NCBI GenBank assembly: GCA_964610385.1
Contig: CAZSXW010000006.1
Location: 1 to 64,000 of the forward strand
Reading direction: 5' to 3'
Origin: CAZBSE01 sp964610385
GTDB taxonomy: Bacteria; Actinomycetota; Humimicrobiia; Humimicrobiales; Humimicrobiaceae
Length of the DNA stretch: 64,000 nt
Both the position numbers and the translations under genes were made by a program. Numbering within the stretch: position 1 is the stretch's first letter; each line of letters starts with the position of its first letter. Positions 52,448 to 60,312 of the stretch are shown piece by piece. The notes beneath the pieces were generated by a model. That model had not been told where the DNA came from, did no database searches, and saw nothing but the letters and a program-made list of their open reading frames with translations.

Positions 52448-52816
52448 ATGAATACTGACAGTTCGGTAGTTTTAACCAAAAGGGTAATAATAACGTCATC
52501 TAATCCTGTTGCCAAAGAAGATTTTGTCAAGAAAATTAAGGAATTTGCTAAAAATATTATTGCTTTCCTGAAAAAGAACGGCTGCAGGAGATTAGGTCAT
52601 ATGAAATTGATCTCTACTACTGACGGAGAAGATTATCTGCAGCTCAGTATTTTAGGTATGACCCAGAGTCCTAAAATACAGGGCATCCTAAAAAAAACTT
52701 TCGAAAAAATCAAATTGACCCTTAATATAATCGAATTTGGGGTCGGTAAGGAAATCATAGACAGTAAAGTTAATGAAGAAATAAAAAACATGCAGACTTA
52801 TTTTGTCAATAAGTAA
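52448..52816 (+). CDS. Hypothetical protein (122 aa)
   Basis: A soluble, lysine-rich protein of 122 residues with no signal sequence, membrane segment or cysteine motif. Its alternating pattern (VVLTKRVIITS, then helices around AKNIIAFLKK, then strands around YLQLSILGM) suggests a small alpha/beta fold. I do not recognise a family. It has its own promoter but no clear ribosome binding site. It converges with the peptidase gene at 52840. Confidence 0.6.
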   Translation: MNTDSSVVLTKRVIITSSNPVAKEDFVKKIKEFAKNIIAFLKKNGCRRLGHMKLISTTDGEDYLQLSILGMTQSPKIQGILKKTFEKIKLTLNIIEFGVGKEIIDSKVNEEIKNMQTYFVNK

Positions 52817-52839
52817 ATTACTGATTTTATGTAATGATT

Positions 52840-53466
52840 TTACCTGTCACTATCGTATTTGAATTCAAAATCCGATGGAAGATACTTCAAGTATATGAAC
52901 TTTGATATATTTCTATAATCTATATCCAGAAGATCTTCCGGGTCGAGGTATTTATTATCATATATTACGCCGAAGTGAAGATGACACCCTGGACTTGAAG
53001 GGTCATCATCTGCACCTATAGAAGCGATCACTTCACCCTGTCTTATATATTTGCCGGTAAATACATAGATATTCATAAGGTTAAGATAAGTAGTCCTGAT
53101 TTTTTGATTGTGCTTTATTACCAGTGTTCTCCCTCCTATGGGGGAAAAGCCTATATAACTGACTATACCGCTGCCGGCTGCGCGTACCTTCTGGCCGTAT
53201 TTTCCTTCTATGTCTATTCCGGTATGTTTATAATCTTTTCCCTTCTCCTCATCCCGGTATGTTTGTCTAAAGCCGACTATTGTTTTACCTTCGAGAGGCA
53301 TAATAAATGGAATTTTGTAGTCAGGATAAAGCGGTGATTTCAGAGCGGTCAGAATATAGACCAATAACAGCAGGAATATAATCGGACCTGTAATGCGGGT
53401 TCTTTTAATACCGGCGAAAAGATCTTTGTGTTTTTGCTTTGCAGTCGCCCTGTACTTTTTTATCAT
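52840..53466 (-). CDS. Membrane-anchored M23 peptidase (LytM-like)
   Basis: A 208-residue protein with one membrane segment (about residues 29-47) and an extracellular M23 domain. Zinc-ligand motifs H-x3-D (HTGIDIEG) and HLHFG are intact, with the strand NQKIRTTYLN between them. It likely cleaves peptidoglycan cross-bridges or regulates such cleavage. The gene is complete; it appears to be monocistronic on the minus strand. Confidence 0.85.
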   Translation of the reverse strand: MIKKYRATAKQKHKDLFAGIKRTRITGPIIFLLLLVYILTALKSPLYPDYKIPFIMPLEGKTIVGFRQTYRDEEKGKDYKHTGIDIEGKYGQKVRAAGSGIVSYIGFSPIGGRTLVIKHNQKIRTTYLNLMNIYVFTGKYIRQGEVIASIGADDDPSSPGCHLHFGVIYDNKYLDPEDLLDIDYRNISKFIYLKYLPSDFEFKYDSDR

Positions 53467-53638
53467 AAAACAGTCTGTCAGTTAATCCTTTTTTATATCA
53501 GGCATTAAGTATATATCATAAACGTAATTATGTAAATACATATATAAACAATAGCATATAATAATAAAGGGGAGTTTTACTATTTGAGTGTTAAACCTTA
53601 TAATTATAAATGTCTATAATTCTACGAGAGGAGTAAAT

Positions 53639-54556
53639 ATGAGCAGTAATATAAAGGAAATACTCTCATGGTATAAAAGCGAAAACCCTGGAACCATCAG
53701 GAATCTATACAGCATGTTGATGCACGGAAAATTGGGCGGTACCGGCAAACTTGTGATCCTGCCCGTAGATCAGGGATTTGAACATGGACCTGCAAGAAGT
53801 TTTGCACCAAATCCGGATGGCTATGACCCGACCTATCACGTAAAACTGGCAATCGATGCCGGCTTGAATGCACATGCAGCGCCACTCGGATCGATACAGA
53901 TAATCGCAAAGGAATATGCCGGACAGATCCCTCTTATTTTAAAGGCAAACAGCCATGATGTAATGGACAACAGTTCTGACCCGATACCGGCTGTGACTGC
54001 TTCTGTAGAAGATGCTTTAAAACTTGGATGCGCTGCAATCGGTTTCAGCATTTATCCAGGCAGTGCTAATTTTAAACGGATGTATGAGGAGATAAGAGAA
54101 ATAGCCCTTGAAGCGAAAAGAAACGGCCTGGTAGTGGTAATATGGTCCTATCCAAGAGGATCGGGCCTGTCAAAAAAGGGAGAAACTGCAGTGGATATAG
54201 TAGCCTATGCAGCACAGATCGCAGTCCAGCTGGGTGCGCATATAATAAAAGTAAAACCGCCTACCGAGCACATAGAGCTTGAAGAGGCAAAAAAGGTATA
54301 TGAAAAGTACAATATTCCCATAGATACACTGGCCGATAGAGTGAGACATGTAGTACAGAGTGCCTTTGATGGAAAGAGGATCGTTATATTTTCAGGCGGC
54401 CCGGCGAAAGGCAGAGAAGAAGTGATCGAGGAAATAAAGCAGATAAACAAAGGTGGAGGATTCGGCTCCATAATCGGAAGGAATTCTTTCCAGAGACCAA
54501 GGGAAGAAGCTCTGGATTTTCTTAGTGAAGTGCTTGAAGTTTACAGTGGAAATTAA
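53639..54556 (+). CDS. Class I fructose-bisphosphate aldolase (DhnA/FbaB type)
   Basis: A 305-residue archaeal-type class I aldolase. The frame opens at 53588, but MSSNIKEIL after the GAGAGGAG at 53625-53632 fixes the start at 53639. The Schiff-base lysine lies in HIIKVKPPTEH, and the N-terminal KLVILPVDQGFEHGP and C-terminal IIGRNSFQRP blocks are typical. It cleaves fructose 1,6-bisphosphate and links the pentose phosphate/PFK enzymes of this genome to lower glycolysis. It has its own leader with an AT-rich -10-like TATAAT at about 53555. Confidence 0.9.
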   Translation: MSSNIKEILSWYKSENPGTIRNLYSMLMHGKLGGTGKLVILPVDQGFEHGPARSFAPNPDGYDPTYHVKLAIDAGLNAHAAPLGSIQIIAKEYAGQIPLILKANSHDVMDNSSDPIPAVTASVEDALKLGCAAIGFSIYPGSANFKRMYEEIREIALEAKRNGLVVVIWSYPRGSGLSKKGETAVDIVAYAAQIAVQLGAHIIKVKPPTEHIELEEAKKVYEKYNIPIDTLADRVRHVVQSAFDGKRIVIFSGGPAKGREEVIEEIKQINKGGGFGSIIGRNSFQRPREEALDFLSEVLEVYSGN

Positions 54557-54654
54557 AACTCTAAAGAATTTTTAAGGTGAAAAAATTTTTTTTAAGGTAT
54601 AATTTTTATATCTAAATAATTTTTTAAATTATCAATATTATTCTGGGGGATATT

Positions 54655-55734
54655 ATGAAAAGAAATAAGCTGTATGTCATTATTGCTATCCTAGCAATAA
54701 TAAGTTTATTTAGTTTCTCAGCTCTCTGCAGTGATTGGAAAGCAACTGGTGATGAAGAGGTAGATGTAGAGGAAGAAGCCGAAGAGGAAGCTGAGGAAGA
54801 AGCCGAAGAGGAAGCTGAAGAAGAAACCGAGGAAGAAGCCGAAGAGGAAGCTGAAGAAGAAACCGAGGAGGAAGCCGAAGAGGAAGCTGAAGAAGAAACC
54901 GAGGAGGAAGAAGAAGAAAAGACAGCACCTACCATTAGTCTTGAAATATACCAGGATGCTACTGCTACTGACGGCATATGTTTCTACCGGGTACAGGCAA
55001 ATGTCACTGGTAATCCTTCTCCTTCTGTAACTTGGAATAAAGATGATAGCGGCAGTGCCTGGGGTACTAGAAAAGCACAGGTAAATCTCAATGATCCGAG
55101 TGAGACGTTCACTCTTATAGGCACTGCTACAAATTCAGAAGGGACCGCAACAGATTCGATTACCTTGAGCTGGGGATGTGCAATACCTGAGCCAGAGCCA
55201 ACTGAAGTAGAAGATGAATTTCCAGCTGAAGTCAGCAATTGTGGTTATATATTTCAAGATACAGGAGCATATTCAGGTACAGATATAGTATATGTTGGTG
55301 ATACTTCTGGTGATAAGATCATTAAGGGTTATCTAAGTTTTGATATTAGCAGCATAAGTTCTTTAGAAGATATAACAATTACTGAAGTCAGAGTAGTAGT
55401 TCCAGGGGTTATAGTAGCATACGGGTCTCCCTGGCTTGCCGGTAATTTACTGAATATTAAAGTCTATTATTATGGAGAAACATTGGACGAGCCTGCTGAT
55501 TTCGCAGTAGGAGGCGAACTTGTAAAGACTTTTAATACCTCTGATACTATAGATAATTTCACATTTTCTACCAGTAGTCTTAAAGGAGCACTCCAAGATG
55601 CTGTAAATGTAGGAAGAGAGGATTTTCAATTTAAATTTGGTCTTAATAATTACAGTAACAACCATGATGCTGATTGTTATAGATTTACACCGAGTGATTG
55701 CAAACTAGAAGTGACATATGAAATTGTAGAATAG
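54655..55734 (+). CDS. Acidic lipoprotein with Ig-like and C-terminal beta domains
   Basis: A 359-residue exported protein. The signal sequence ends in a lipobox-like SALC (Cys25). Residues 35-88 are a very acidic linker of repeated EEEAEEE/EEET units. An Ig-like domain (about 90-175, with VTWNKDDSG) and a C-terminal beta domain (about 195-358) with DIVYVGDTSGD and KGYLSFDISSIS follow. It probably sits on the cell surface. The binding partner is unknown. The C-terminal part resembles the DNRLRE-like carbohydrate-binding folds, with low certainty. Confidence 0.65.
   Translation: MKRNKLYVIIAILAIISLFSFSALCSDWKATGDEEVDVEEEAEEEAEEEAEEEAEEETEEEAEEEAEEETEEEAEEEAEEETEEEEEEKTAPTISLEIYQDATATDGICFYRVQANVTGNPSPSVTWNKDDSGSAWGTRKAQVNLNDPSETFTLIGTATNSEGTATDSITLSWGCAIPEPEPTEVEDEFPAEVSNCGYIFQDTGAYSGTDIVYVGDTSGDKIIKGYLSFDISSISSLEDITITEVRVVVPGVIVAYGSPWLAGNLLNIKVYYYGETLDEPADFAVGGELVKTFNTSDTIDNFTFSTSSLKGALQDAVNVGREDFQFKFGLNNYSNNHDADCYRFTPSDCKLEVTYEIVE
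54805..54912 (+). repeat. 36-bp in-frame tandem repeat (three copies)
   Basis: Three consecutive 36-bp units at 54805-54840, 54841-54876 and 54877-54912 differ at only a few bases, each encoding a 12-residue acidic block. A less regular part lies at 54757-54804. They make up most of the lipoprotein's acidic linker. In-frame length changes between strains would be expected. Confidence 0.85.
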
Positions 55735-55777
55735 TTTATTGATTATTTGATATTAATTATCTGATATTTATTCAATT

Positions 55778-55820
55778 GGCTCTGTGAATCGTTTTTATAA
55801 ATGTTTCACAGGGCCTTTTT
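55778..55820 (+). terminator. Intrinsic terminator after the acidic lipoprotein
   Basis: GGCTCTGTGAA (55778-55788) pairs with TTCACAGGGCC (55804-55814), one G-T pair in eleven, and is followed by TTTTT (55815-55819). It is a good rho-independent terminator 44 bases after the stop codon. Confidence 0.85.
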
Positions 55821-55925
55821 ATTTAAAAATGTTATAACAGTTAATATTCTTCAATATACACAGACTTCTAACTGCTGTCGTAAAGATTTATAATTAATGA
55901 TGTTAAAATTTTAAAGGGAATAATT

Positions 55926-56972
55926 ATGAAACTATACAGACTATATATTATAACTGCAGCAATAATCTTGGTTTTATTTTTTAGTTTTTCGACTGCCTGT
56001 GAAAAAGAATCAGTGGCGGTAGAGGAATCTGCAGGCGAAATAAAAGATATAATAACAGAGGAATTTGAAGATGAAGTTGCTGAAGAAGAAGGGGAAAAGC
56101 AAGCAGGAGAAAATGAGAGAATTGAAACAGAAGAATTCACAGAAAAGGAAAAACTGGACGAAATAGAGCAAACTTACTCAATAGAATTCAGGCAGTATCT
56201 GGAGACACTTGATAAAGACTATCTGGAGAGTCTGTTAGAGGATGATAATGCGGTAAAGCAGGAATACGATCTTTTTGACTGGCGAAACAAGTTTTATGAA
56301 AATAATATAATCTTTACAGCAGATGGGAATATTTTTCCCAGCGGCTGGTATGGATCGGGGATCGATGCCAAAGCTGAAAGCTTATCTCCGGGTGAGGTAG
56401 AAAGGTCTAAGAATATTATCGTTACTGCTCTTGATAAATATCCTACTCTGCTGTTAAAAAATAATCTTAAGAATGTATATGTTTTGAAATCTATGAGTTT
56501 TTATGGAGTAAACTATGGAGGGACAAATTTACCTCCGGACATTGTTTATGTTGCAAACGACGGGGTAAGTATGGGATATATGGATACTGCTATAGAAAAG
56601 ACATTTCACCACGAATTTTCTAGTGTATTGAAATATAACTATGGATTTGATGAAACAGCATGGAGGCAGGTCAATCCAGTCGGATTTGTATATTTTGATG
56701 AAGCTACCGGTGGAGCGGGTGCGATAAAGGCAGGGAAAGCCTCCCAAACTTTTGATTCAAAGGAACATGAAATGGGATTTCTATATGAATATGCTGAGTC
56801 TACTCTTGAAAATGATCTCAACTCATTTGCTGAAAATATATTTATGGGGGAGGAAAGTTTTTTTAATATAGTAGAAAGCTACGACAAATTGAAATTGAAA
56901 CTGGATCTTACCGTAGCTTTCTATAACTCGTTAGACCCCATGTTTACCATAGAGTACTTTAAAGGGCTTTGA
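55926..56972 (+). CDS. Lipoprotein with degenerate zinc-metallopeptidase-like domain
   Basis: A 348-residue exported protein with lipobox STAC (Cys25), an acidic linker (about 27-75) and a C-terminal domain. The segment FHHEFSSVLKYNYGF, followed by WRQVNPVGFVYFDE, resembles the putative zinc-peptidase family (Peptidase_Mx1-like) of surface lipoproteins, but the HExxH motif reads HEFSS: the second His is Ser. It may be an inactive relative or use another ligand. The gene stands alone after a terminator; the function is unknown. Confidence 0.55.
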   Translation: MKLYRLYIITAAIILVLFFSFSTACEKESVAVEESAGEIKDIITEEFEDEVAEEEGEKQAGENERIETEEFTEKEKLDEIEQTYSIEFRQYLETLDKDYLESLLEDDNAVKQEYDLFDWRNKFYENNIIFTADGNIFPSGWYGSGIDAKAESLSPGEVERSKNIIVTALDKYPTLLLKNNLKNVYVLKSMSFYGVNYGGTNLPPDIVYVANDGVSMGYMDTAIEKTFHHEFSSVLKYNYGFDETAWRQVNPVGFVYFDEATGGAGAIKAGKASQTFDSKEHEMGFLYEYAESTLENDLNSFAENIFMGEESFFNIVESYDKLKLKLDLTVAFYNSLDPMFTIEYFKGL

Positions 56973-56989
56973 TAGTTTTTAAACCATAA

Positions 56990-57265
56990 TCAAAGAGATT
57001 TTTGATAATAATACGGGTGCCGGAATCTCCTGCCCTTAAAGGCACCACTTATAAAACCAGAGAACAATGCCAGAGCTATGGCGATTTTAAAAGAGGTAAA
57101 CCATGAAATAGTCTCGGTTACCAGACCCTGTTTTACGGCTTCAGGGAAGATATCTGGTACCACCCAGGCCCACATTACTTTTACAAGAAAAAGGCCTAAA
57201 ACTAAAACAATAGCTATTAGCATCAATGTCCCGGGTATTATTCCAAACCACAGTCTTCTTATCAT
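56990..57265 (-). CDS. Small membrane protein
   Basis: A 91-residue protein with two hydrophobic segments (about residues 8-28 and 56-74) and a basic C-terminal tail (GRRFRHPYYYQ). I do not recognise the family. GGAGG precedes the start, and it is the last gene of a run that begins with the PadR regulator, 21 bases after the HicB-like gene. It may be a membrane target of that regulator. Confidence 0.6.
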   Translation of the reverse strand: MIRRLWFGIIPGTLMLIAIVLVLGLFLVKVMWAWVVPDIFPEAVKQGLVTETISWFTSFKIAIALALFSGFISGAFKGRRFRHPYYYQKSL

Positions 57266-57286
57266 TTCTTACATACCTCCTGTATT

Positions 57287-57451
57287 TTAGATATTTTTCG
57301 ATTTATTATTTGTCAATGAATCAATATATGAGTAAACTGTATTTTTAAAATCTTTGATTGCTTCGGATCTAGTTTTTCCCGAACTTATTATTATGGGAGA
57401 TTCCCATATGATATAGTAATCGCCAGACTCGTCATCAAACATGATCTTCAT
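57287..57451 (-). CDS. HicB-like small protein (54 aa)
   Basis: A 54-residue protein too short for a routine ORF list. Its sequence, MKIMFDDESGDYYIIWE, then GKTRSEAIKDFK, fits the partial RNase-H-like fold of HicB antitoxins and related small proteins (strand, acidic turn, strand, then the helix that begins T-x-x-EA). GGAAAAAAAATG at the start supplies a weak ribosome binding site. No HicA toxin gene is seen nearby. It lies between the PadR and the membrane protein genes on the same strand. Confidence 0.55.
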   Translation of the reverse strand: MKIMFDDESGDYYIIWESPIIISSGKTRSEAIKDFKNTVYSYIDSLTNNKSKNI

Positions 57452-57498
57452 TTTTTTTCCATTTTGCAGCTTCTTATTTATAATTAAGTATATCCTTC

Positions 57499-58014
57499 TT
57501 ATTCTTCTTCTAGTATGGATTCTATTTCCTGTCGCGCTTTTTCAATAATCTTTTTTACTCTTTTCATTTTTTCAGGGCTGGTATTTCTCATTCTAGGCCC
57601 TAAAGATCTTCTCATTTTTATAACTTCGCTAACTATCTGACCGATGATCTCAAAATTTCCATGATCCCATTGATGTCTCATATGACTTTTTACTTCATCT
57701 GCAAATTCACTGCGTTCACTTAGGAATTCAAGGCCCTGCTTTGTTATTTTATATACCTTCTTACCGTCTCTCTCCTTAGAAGTCGCATAACCCATTTCTT
57801 CAAGCATCTGTAGAGTAGGATAAACGGTACCGGCACTGGGTTTGTAAAAACCATGGGAACTTTCTTCCAGGTGACGTATGATCTCATATCCGTATCTTGG
57901 CTTCTCTTTCAGCAGATCCAGAATTACATATTTTAGATCTCCCTTCTGGAAGGGACTGTCATATCTAAAACCGTTAAAGAATCTTTCTCTTCTAAAAAAT
58001 CTATCACGGAACAT
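57499..58014 (-). CDS. PadR-family transcriptional regulator
   Basis: A 171-residue regulator. The PadR winged helix spans about residues 25-95 (YVILDLLKEKPRYGYEIIRHLEE, SAGTVYPTLQMLEEMGY, KKVYKITKQG); the C-terminal part is a long helix for dimerisation, rich in charged residues. An AGGAGG sits before the ATG. The promoter upstream contains a perfect 20-bp palindrome, so the protein probably represses itself and the two small genes that follow. Confidence 0.87.
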   Translation of the reverse strand: MFRDRFFRRERFFNGFRYDSPFQKGDLKYVILDLLKEKPRYGYEIIRHLEESSHGFYKPSAGTVYPTLQMLEEMGYATSKERDGKKVYKITKQGLEFLSERSEFADEVKSHMRHQWDHGNFEIIGQIVSEVIKMRRSLGPRMRNTSPEKMKRVKKIIEKARQEIESILEEE

Positions 58015-58049
58015 TCAAATCACTCCTCCTAATATAATATATCAAGTAT

Positions 58050-58098
58050 TATCACGATATATCGTGATATATTATAATCAATTTTCTTATCATGTCAA
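58050..58098 (-). promoter_or_regulatory. PadR promoter and palindromic operator
   Basis: On the minus strand TTGACA (58098-58093) and TATAAT (58076-58071) are separated by 16 bases, a near-consensus promoter. Directly after it, at 58069-58050, lies the perfect 20-bp palindrome made of TATCACGATA and its complement, which would cover the transcription start. Strong candidate PadR operator. Confidence 0.8.
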
Positions 58099-58282
58099 GT
58101 ATTTTGTATAAATTTTTTACCGACAAGATTGCAGGTGCTGTATAAAATTTTTTGAGTCTACAGGTTTGAACTCTTGCCCTACAGTATGTCGTATATTTAT
58201 ATAGATATTGTCATAATAGTATGGTATGTTTTATTCAGGCTGAGATTTTTAATAATTATTAAACATTGAAAGAGGAGTAGAT

Positions 58283-58864
58283 ATGAGAGCAGTCCGATTT
58301 ATTATTAGAGTATTTAGACTGATTGGATCTCTAGCTTTCGTACTCGGGCTTTTTACCACTATCTTTGCAGGGATACCCTGGTATGTCTATCATGAACCGA
58401 TCACGCCCTGGTGGGTTAAAACTGCAATATACTGTGTTTTAGGTGGTGTCCTACTGGTCTTACTTACGGTAGCCGCAGAACATGGAAAAGGCAGGAATGG
58501 GGAAAGGGAGCTTCCAAATATTAAGACAGGATCCAGAATGTTGATCCAGACTTCTGCAGAAGTCCCCGGTCGAAAAGTGATTAAGACTTTAGGTCTGGTA
58601 CAGGGACATACAATCTTTGCCATCTGGATTGGAAGAGACCTCTCTGCACTGGTACGCCTGATTCTTGGTGGAGAGTTAATTGAGTATACAGAGATGATGG
58701 GACATGCTCGTAAAATAGCTACTAGCAGGATGGTGGCAAATGCTGAGAAACTTAAAGCTGACGCTGTAATCAACCTGCGTTTTATGACCACCAGTGTCAT
58801 GGGAAGTGCTGCCGAGCTGCTGGCATATGGTACAGCGGTAAAGCTCAGCAGGTCAACTAAGTAA
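58283..58864 (+). CDS. YbjQ/UPF0145 domain membrane protein
   Basis: A 193-residue protein with two N-terminal hydrophobic segments (about 12-34 and 44-66) and a C-terminal YbjQ-type domain (about 92-190). The domain shows VQGHTIFA, RMVANAEKLKADAVINLRF and AELLAYGTAVKL, standard for this family, which forms pentamers and was once called heavy-metal-binding; the role is unknown. AGAGGAG precedes the ATG. It is divergent from the PadR gene. Confidence 0.8.
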   Translation: MRAVRFIIRVFRLIGSLAFVLGLFTTIFAGIPWYVYHEPITPWWVKTAIYCVLGGVLLVLLTVAAEHGKGRNGERELPNIKTGSRMLIQTSAEVPGRKVIKTLGLVQGHTIFAIWIGRDLSALVRLILGGELIEYTEMMGHARKIATSRMVANAEKLKADAVINLRFMTTSVMGSAAELLAYGTAVKLSRSTK

Positions 58865-58876
58865 ACTCCAGATTTA

Positions 58877-59165
58877 CTATTCAGCTTCCATGAACTCGTC
58901 CGGATATCTAACGGTTCCGTATTTACCTTCCAATGATTTTTATCTTTGAAAAAAGAATATGTCCGACAATTCTGTTGCCGGAGACTGCTACTAGAGATAG
59001 GTCAGGAACGAAGTTACTGCCAGCTCTTATTTTATCAATAAGCTTGCTCTCGTTTTCCTGTCCGAAGGCAAGTCTATTTATTTCATAAATCTCTTTGAGA
59101 TTCTTTTTTTCTTCTTTTCTTATTAATATATCCATGACGCATCTTTTTTCTGTTAATGATTTCAA
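58877..59165 (-). pseudogene. GNAT acetyltransferase remnant with internal deletion
   Basis: The 5' part encodes about 70-80 residues of a GNAT N-acetyltransferase (IRKEEKKNLKEIYEINRLAFGQENE, partly cited, then SLVAVSGNRIVGHILFSKI), whose beginning at ATG 59135 fits the family, and then stops. In another frame the sequence up to the TAG at 58879-58877 encodes GKYGTVRYPDEFMEAE, which looks like the C-terminal strand of the same family. The roughly 70 residues that should lie between, including the acetyl-CoA loop, are missing. I conclude that a deletion destroyed the gene. Confidence 0.6.
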
Positions 59166-59292
59166 AATAGTTTATTTGCCGATGGTTTTTGTCAAATATG
59201 ATAAGAAATACTTGTCATATATAAAACCAATAAGAAAAAGTACTGAATCATTGTTAAAATAGGGTAATTTATATCTTTTATTCCCGTGAATA

Positions 59293-59321
59293 GAAGAAGG
59301 TTATGAACCTTCTTCATTTTT
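59293..59321 (+). terminator. Hairpin with T-run, plus-strand oriented
   Basis: GAAGAAGGTT (59293-59302) and AACCTTCTTC (59306-59315) form a perfect 10-bp stem with a 3-base loop, followed by ATTTTTT. It would terminate plus-strand transcripts and overlaps the last codons of the minus-strand gene. Confidence 0.6.
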
Positions 59322-60086
59322 TATATCAGAAGATAAACTTATAGAATTGTCGTTTCCCCCGTAACTTCCTATCGCAGTCATGACCCCGTTTTCAAATACT
59401 ATATCATCATCGGTCCCAGATTCTTTATCTACTCCGTTACTCTGTAAAGTATATTTTATTCCATCGGATATATAACTGTAAGGATTGTCCCATAAATCAT
59501 GAGTAGAAAGATTTTTAATATATCCCTTACTCGTCAATTCATCCAGGCCTTGTTTGGTGGTCGGATAATAGTTATCATATGCGTTATATATTTCAAATCT
59601 AATTATGAATATTATGACCAGGTACATGGTAACAAAATAAAAAACATTGACAATAGCCATGTTCGGGATGCGCAAAATGTAGCCATACTTACTATCTGAA
59701 ACATTGACGCTTCTAGTTATTAGAATTACCGCACTTATTATAAGAGCAGGTATATACATAATCTGTTGTAAAAGTCTACTCGTTTTTGAAAGCTCGGTCT
59801 CTAAAAAACTAATAATAAAACAGAGTAAAGATATTGGTGAAAGGAATAGGAATACGATTAATATTTGTGAAGATATAAAAGCTATTTTATACAAGGATGT
59901 TGATAAACTGATGAAGGTCAGAGCAGATACAATAAAAATAACAAGACTATATATCAGGAAATAAATAATTGCCTTTACTTCTCTTCGTCTTAAATGTATA
60001 TAGTATATAAGTGCGCTAAAGGCGATAGAGTATACACTTAGTACATATGACAATAAAACAAAAATATTAGTATTTGAAAATAACAT
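59301..60086 (-). CDS. 7TM sensor-type protein fused to a GspG-like pseudopilin domain
   Basis: A 261-residue protein of unusual design. Residues 1-165 hold about five to six hydrophobic segments, like the N-terminal 7TM module of histidine kinases. From about residue 165 the sequence changes to RFEIYNAYDNYYPTTKQGLDEL, cited only in part: NYYPTTKQGL, LWDNPYSY and GTDDDIVF are the hallmarks of the C-terminal domain of type II secretion major pseudopilins (GspG), including the acidic calcium-binding loop. The kinase domain and the pilin N-terminal helix are absent. Whether this is a real fusion or the product of a deletion is open. Neighbours give no clue. Confidence 0.55.
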   Translation of the reverse strand: MLFSNTNIFVLLSYVLSVYSIAFSALIYYIHLRRREVKAIIYFLIYSLVIFIVSALTFISLSTSLYKIAFISSQILIVFLFLSPISLLCFIISFLETELSKTSRLLQQIMYIPALIISAVILITRSVNVSDSKYGYILRIPNMAIVNVFYFVTMYLVIIFIIRFEIYNAYDNYYPTTKQGLDELTSKGYIKNLSTHDLWDNPYSYISDGIKYTLQSNGVDKESGTDDDIVFENGVMTAIGSYGGNDNSISLSSDIKNEEGS

Positions 60087-60243
60087 GGTTAAATATTAAT
60101 TATGTATATTAATATAATTTACTTTGTGGTCTTTAACTATTGCTTTTTTAAATATTTCCTCTTTTATCATAATAAATGACATTTTTGCCGAATGAATTTA
60201 AAATTATGGTATTGCTTAATAAATGAATTCTAATGAAGTACAA

Positions 60244-60272
60244 TTGAAAAGTGTAAATTAAATTTGTATAAT
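60244..60272 (+). promoter_or_regulatory. Promoter of the hexapeptide-protein/glmM operon
   Basis: TTGAAA (60244-60249) and a perfect TATAAT (60267-60272) are separated by 17 bases, 40 bases upstream of the first gene. The gap from 60087 holds nothing else recognisable. Confidence 0.75.
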
Positions 60273-60312
60273 GCAGTGTATTTTCCTGTTAAGTATTTTG
60301 TAAGGAGGAAGA

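Noticed and set aside
54757..54915. Repeated units that could suggest a CRISPR array
   Set aside because: The units are contiguous without spacers and lie in frame inside a lipoprotein gene, coding an acidic linker.
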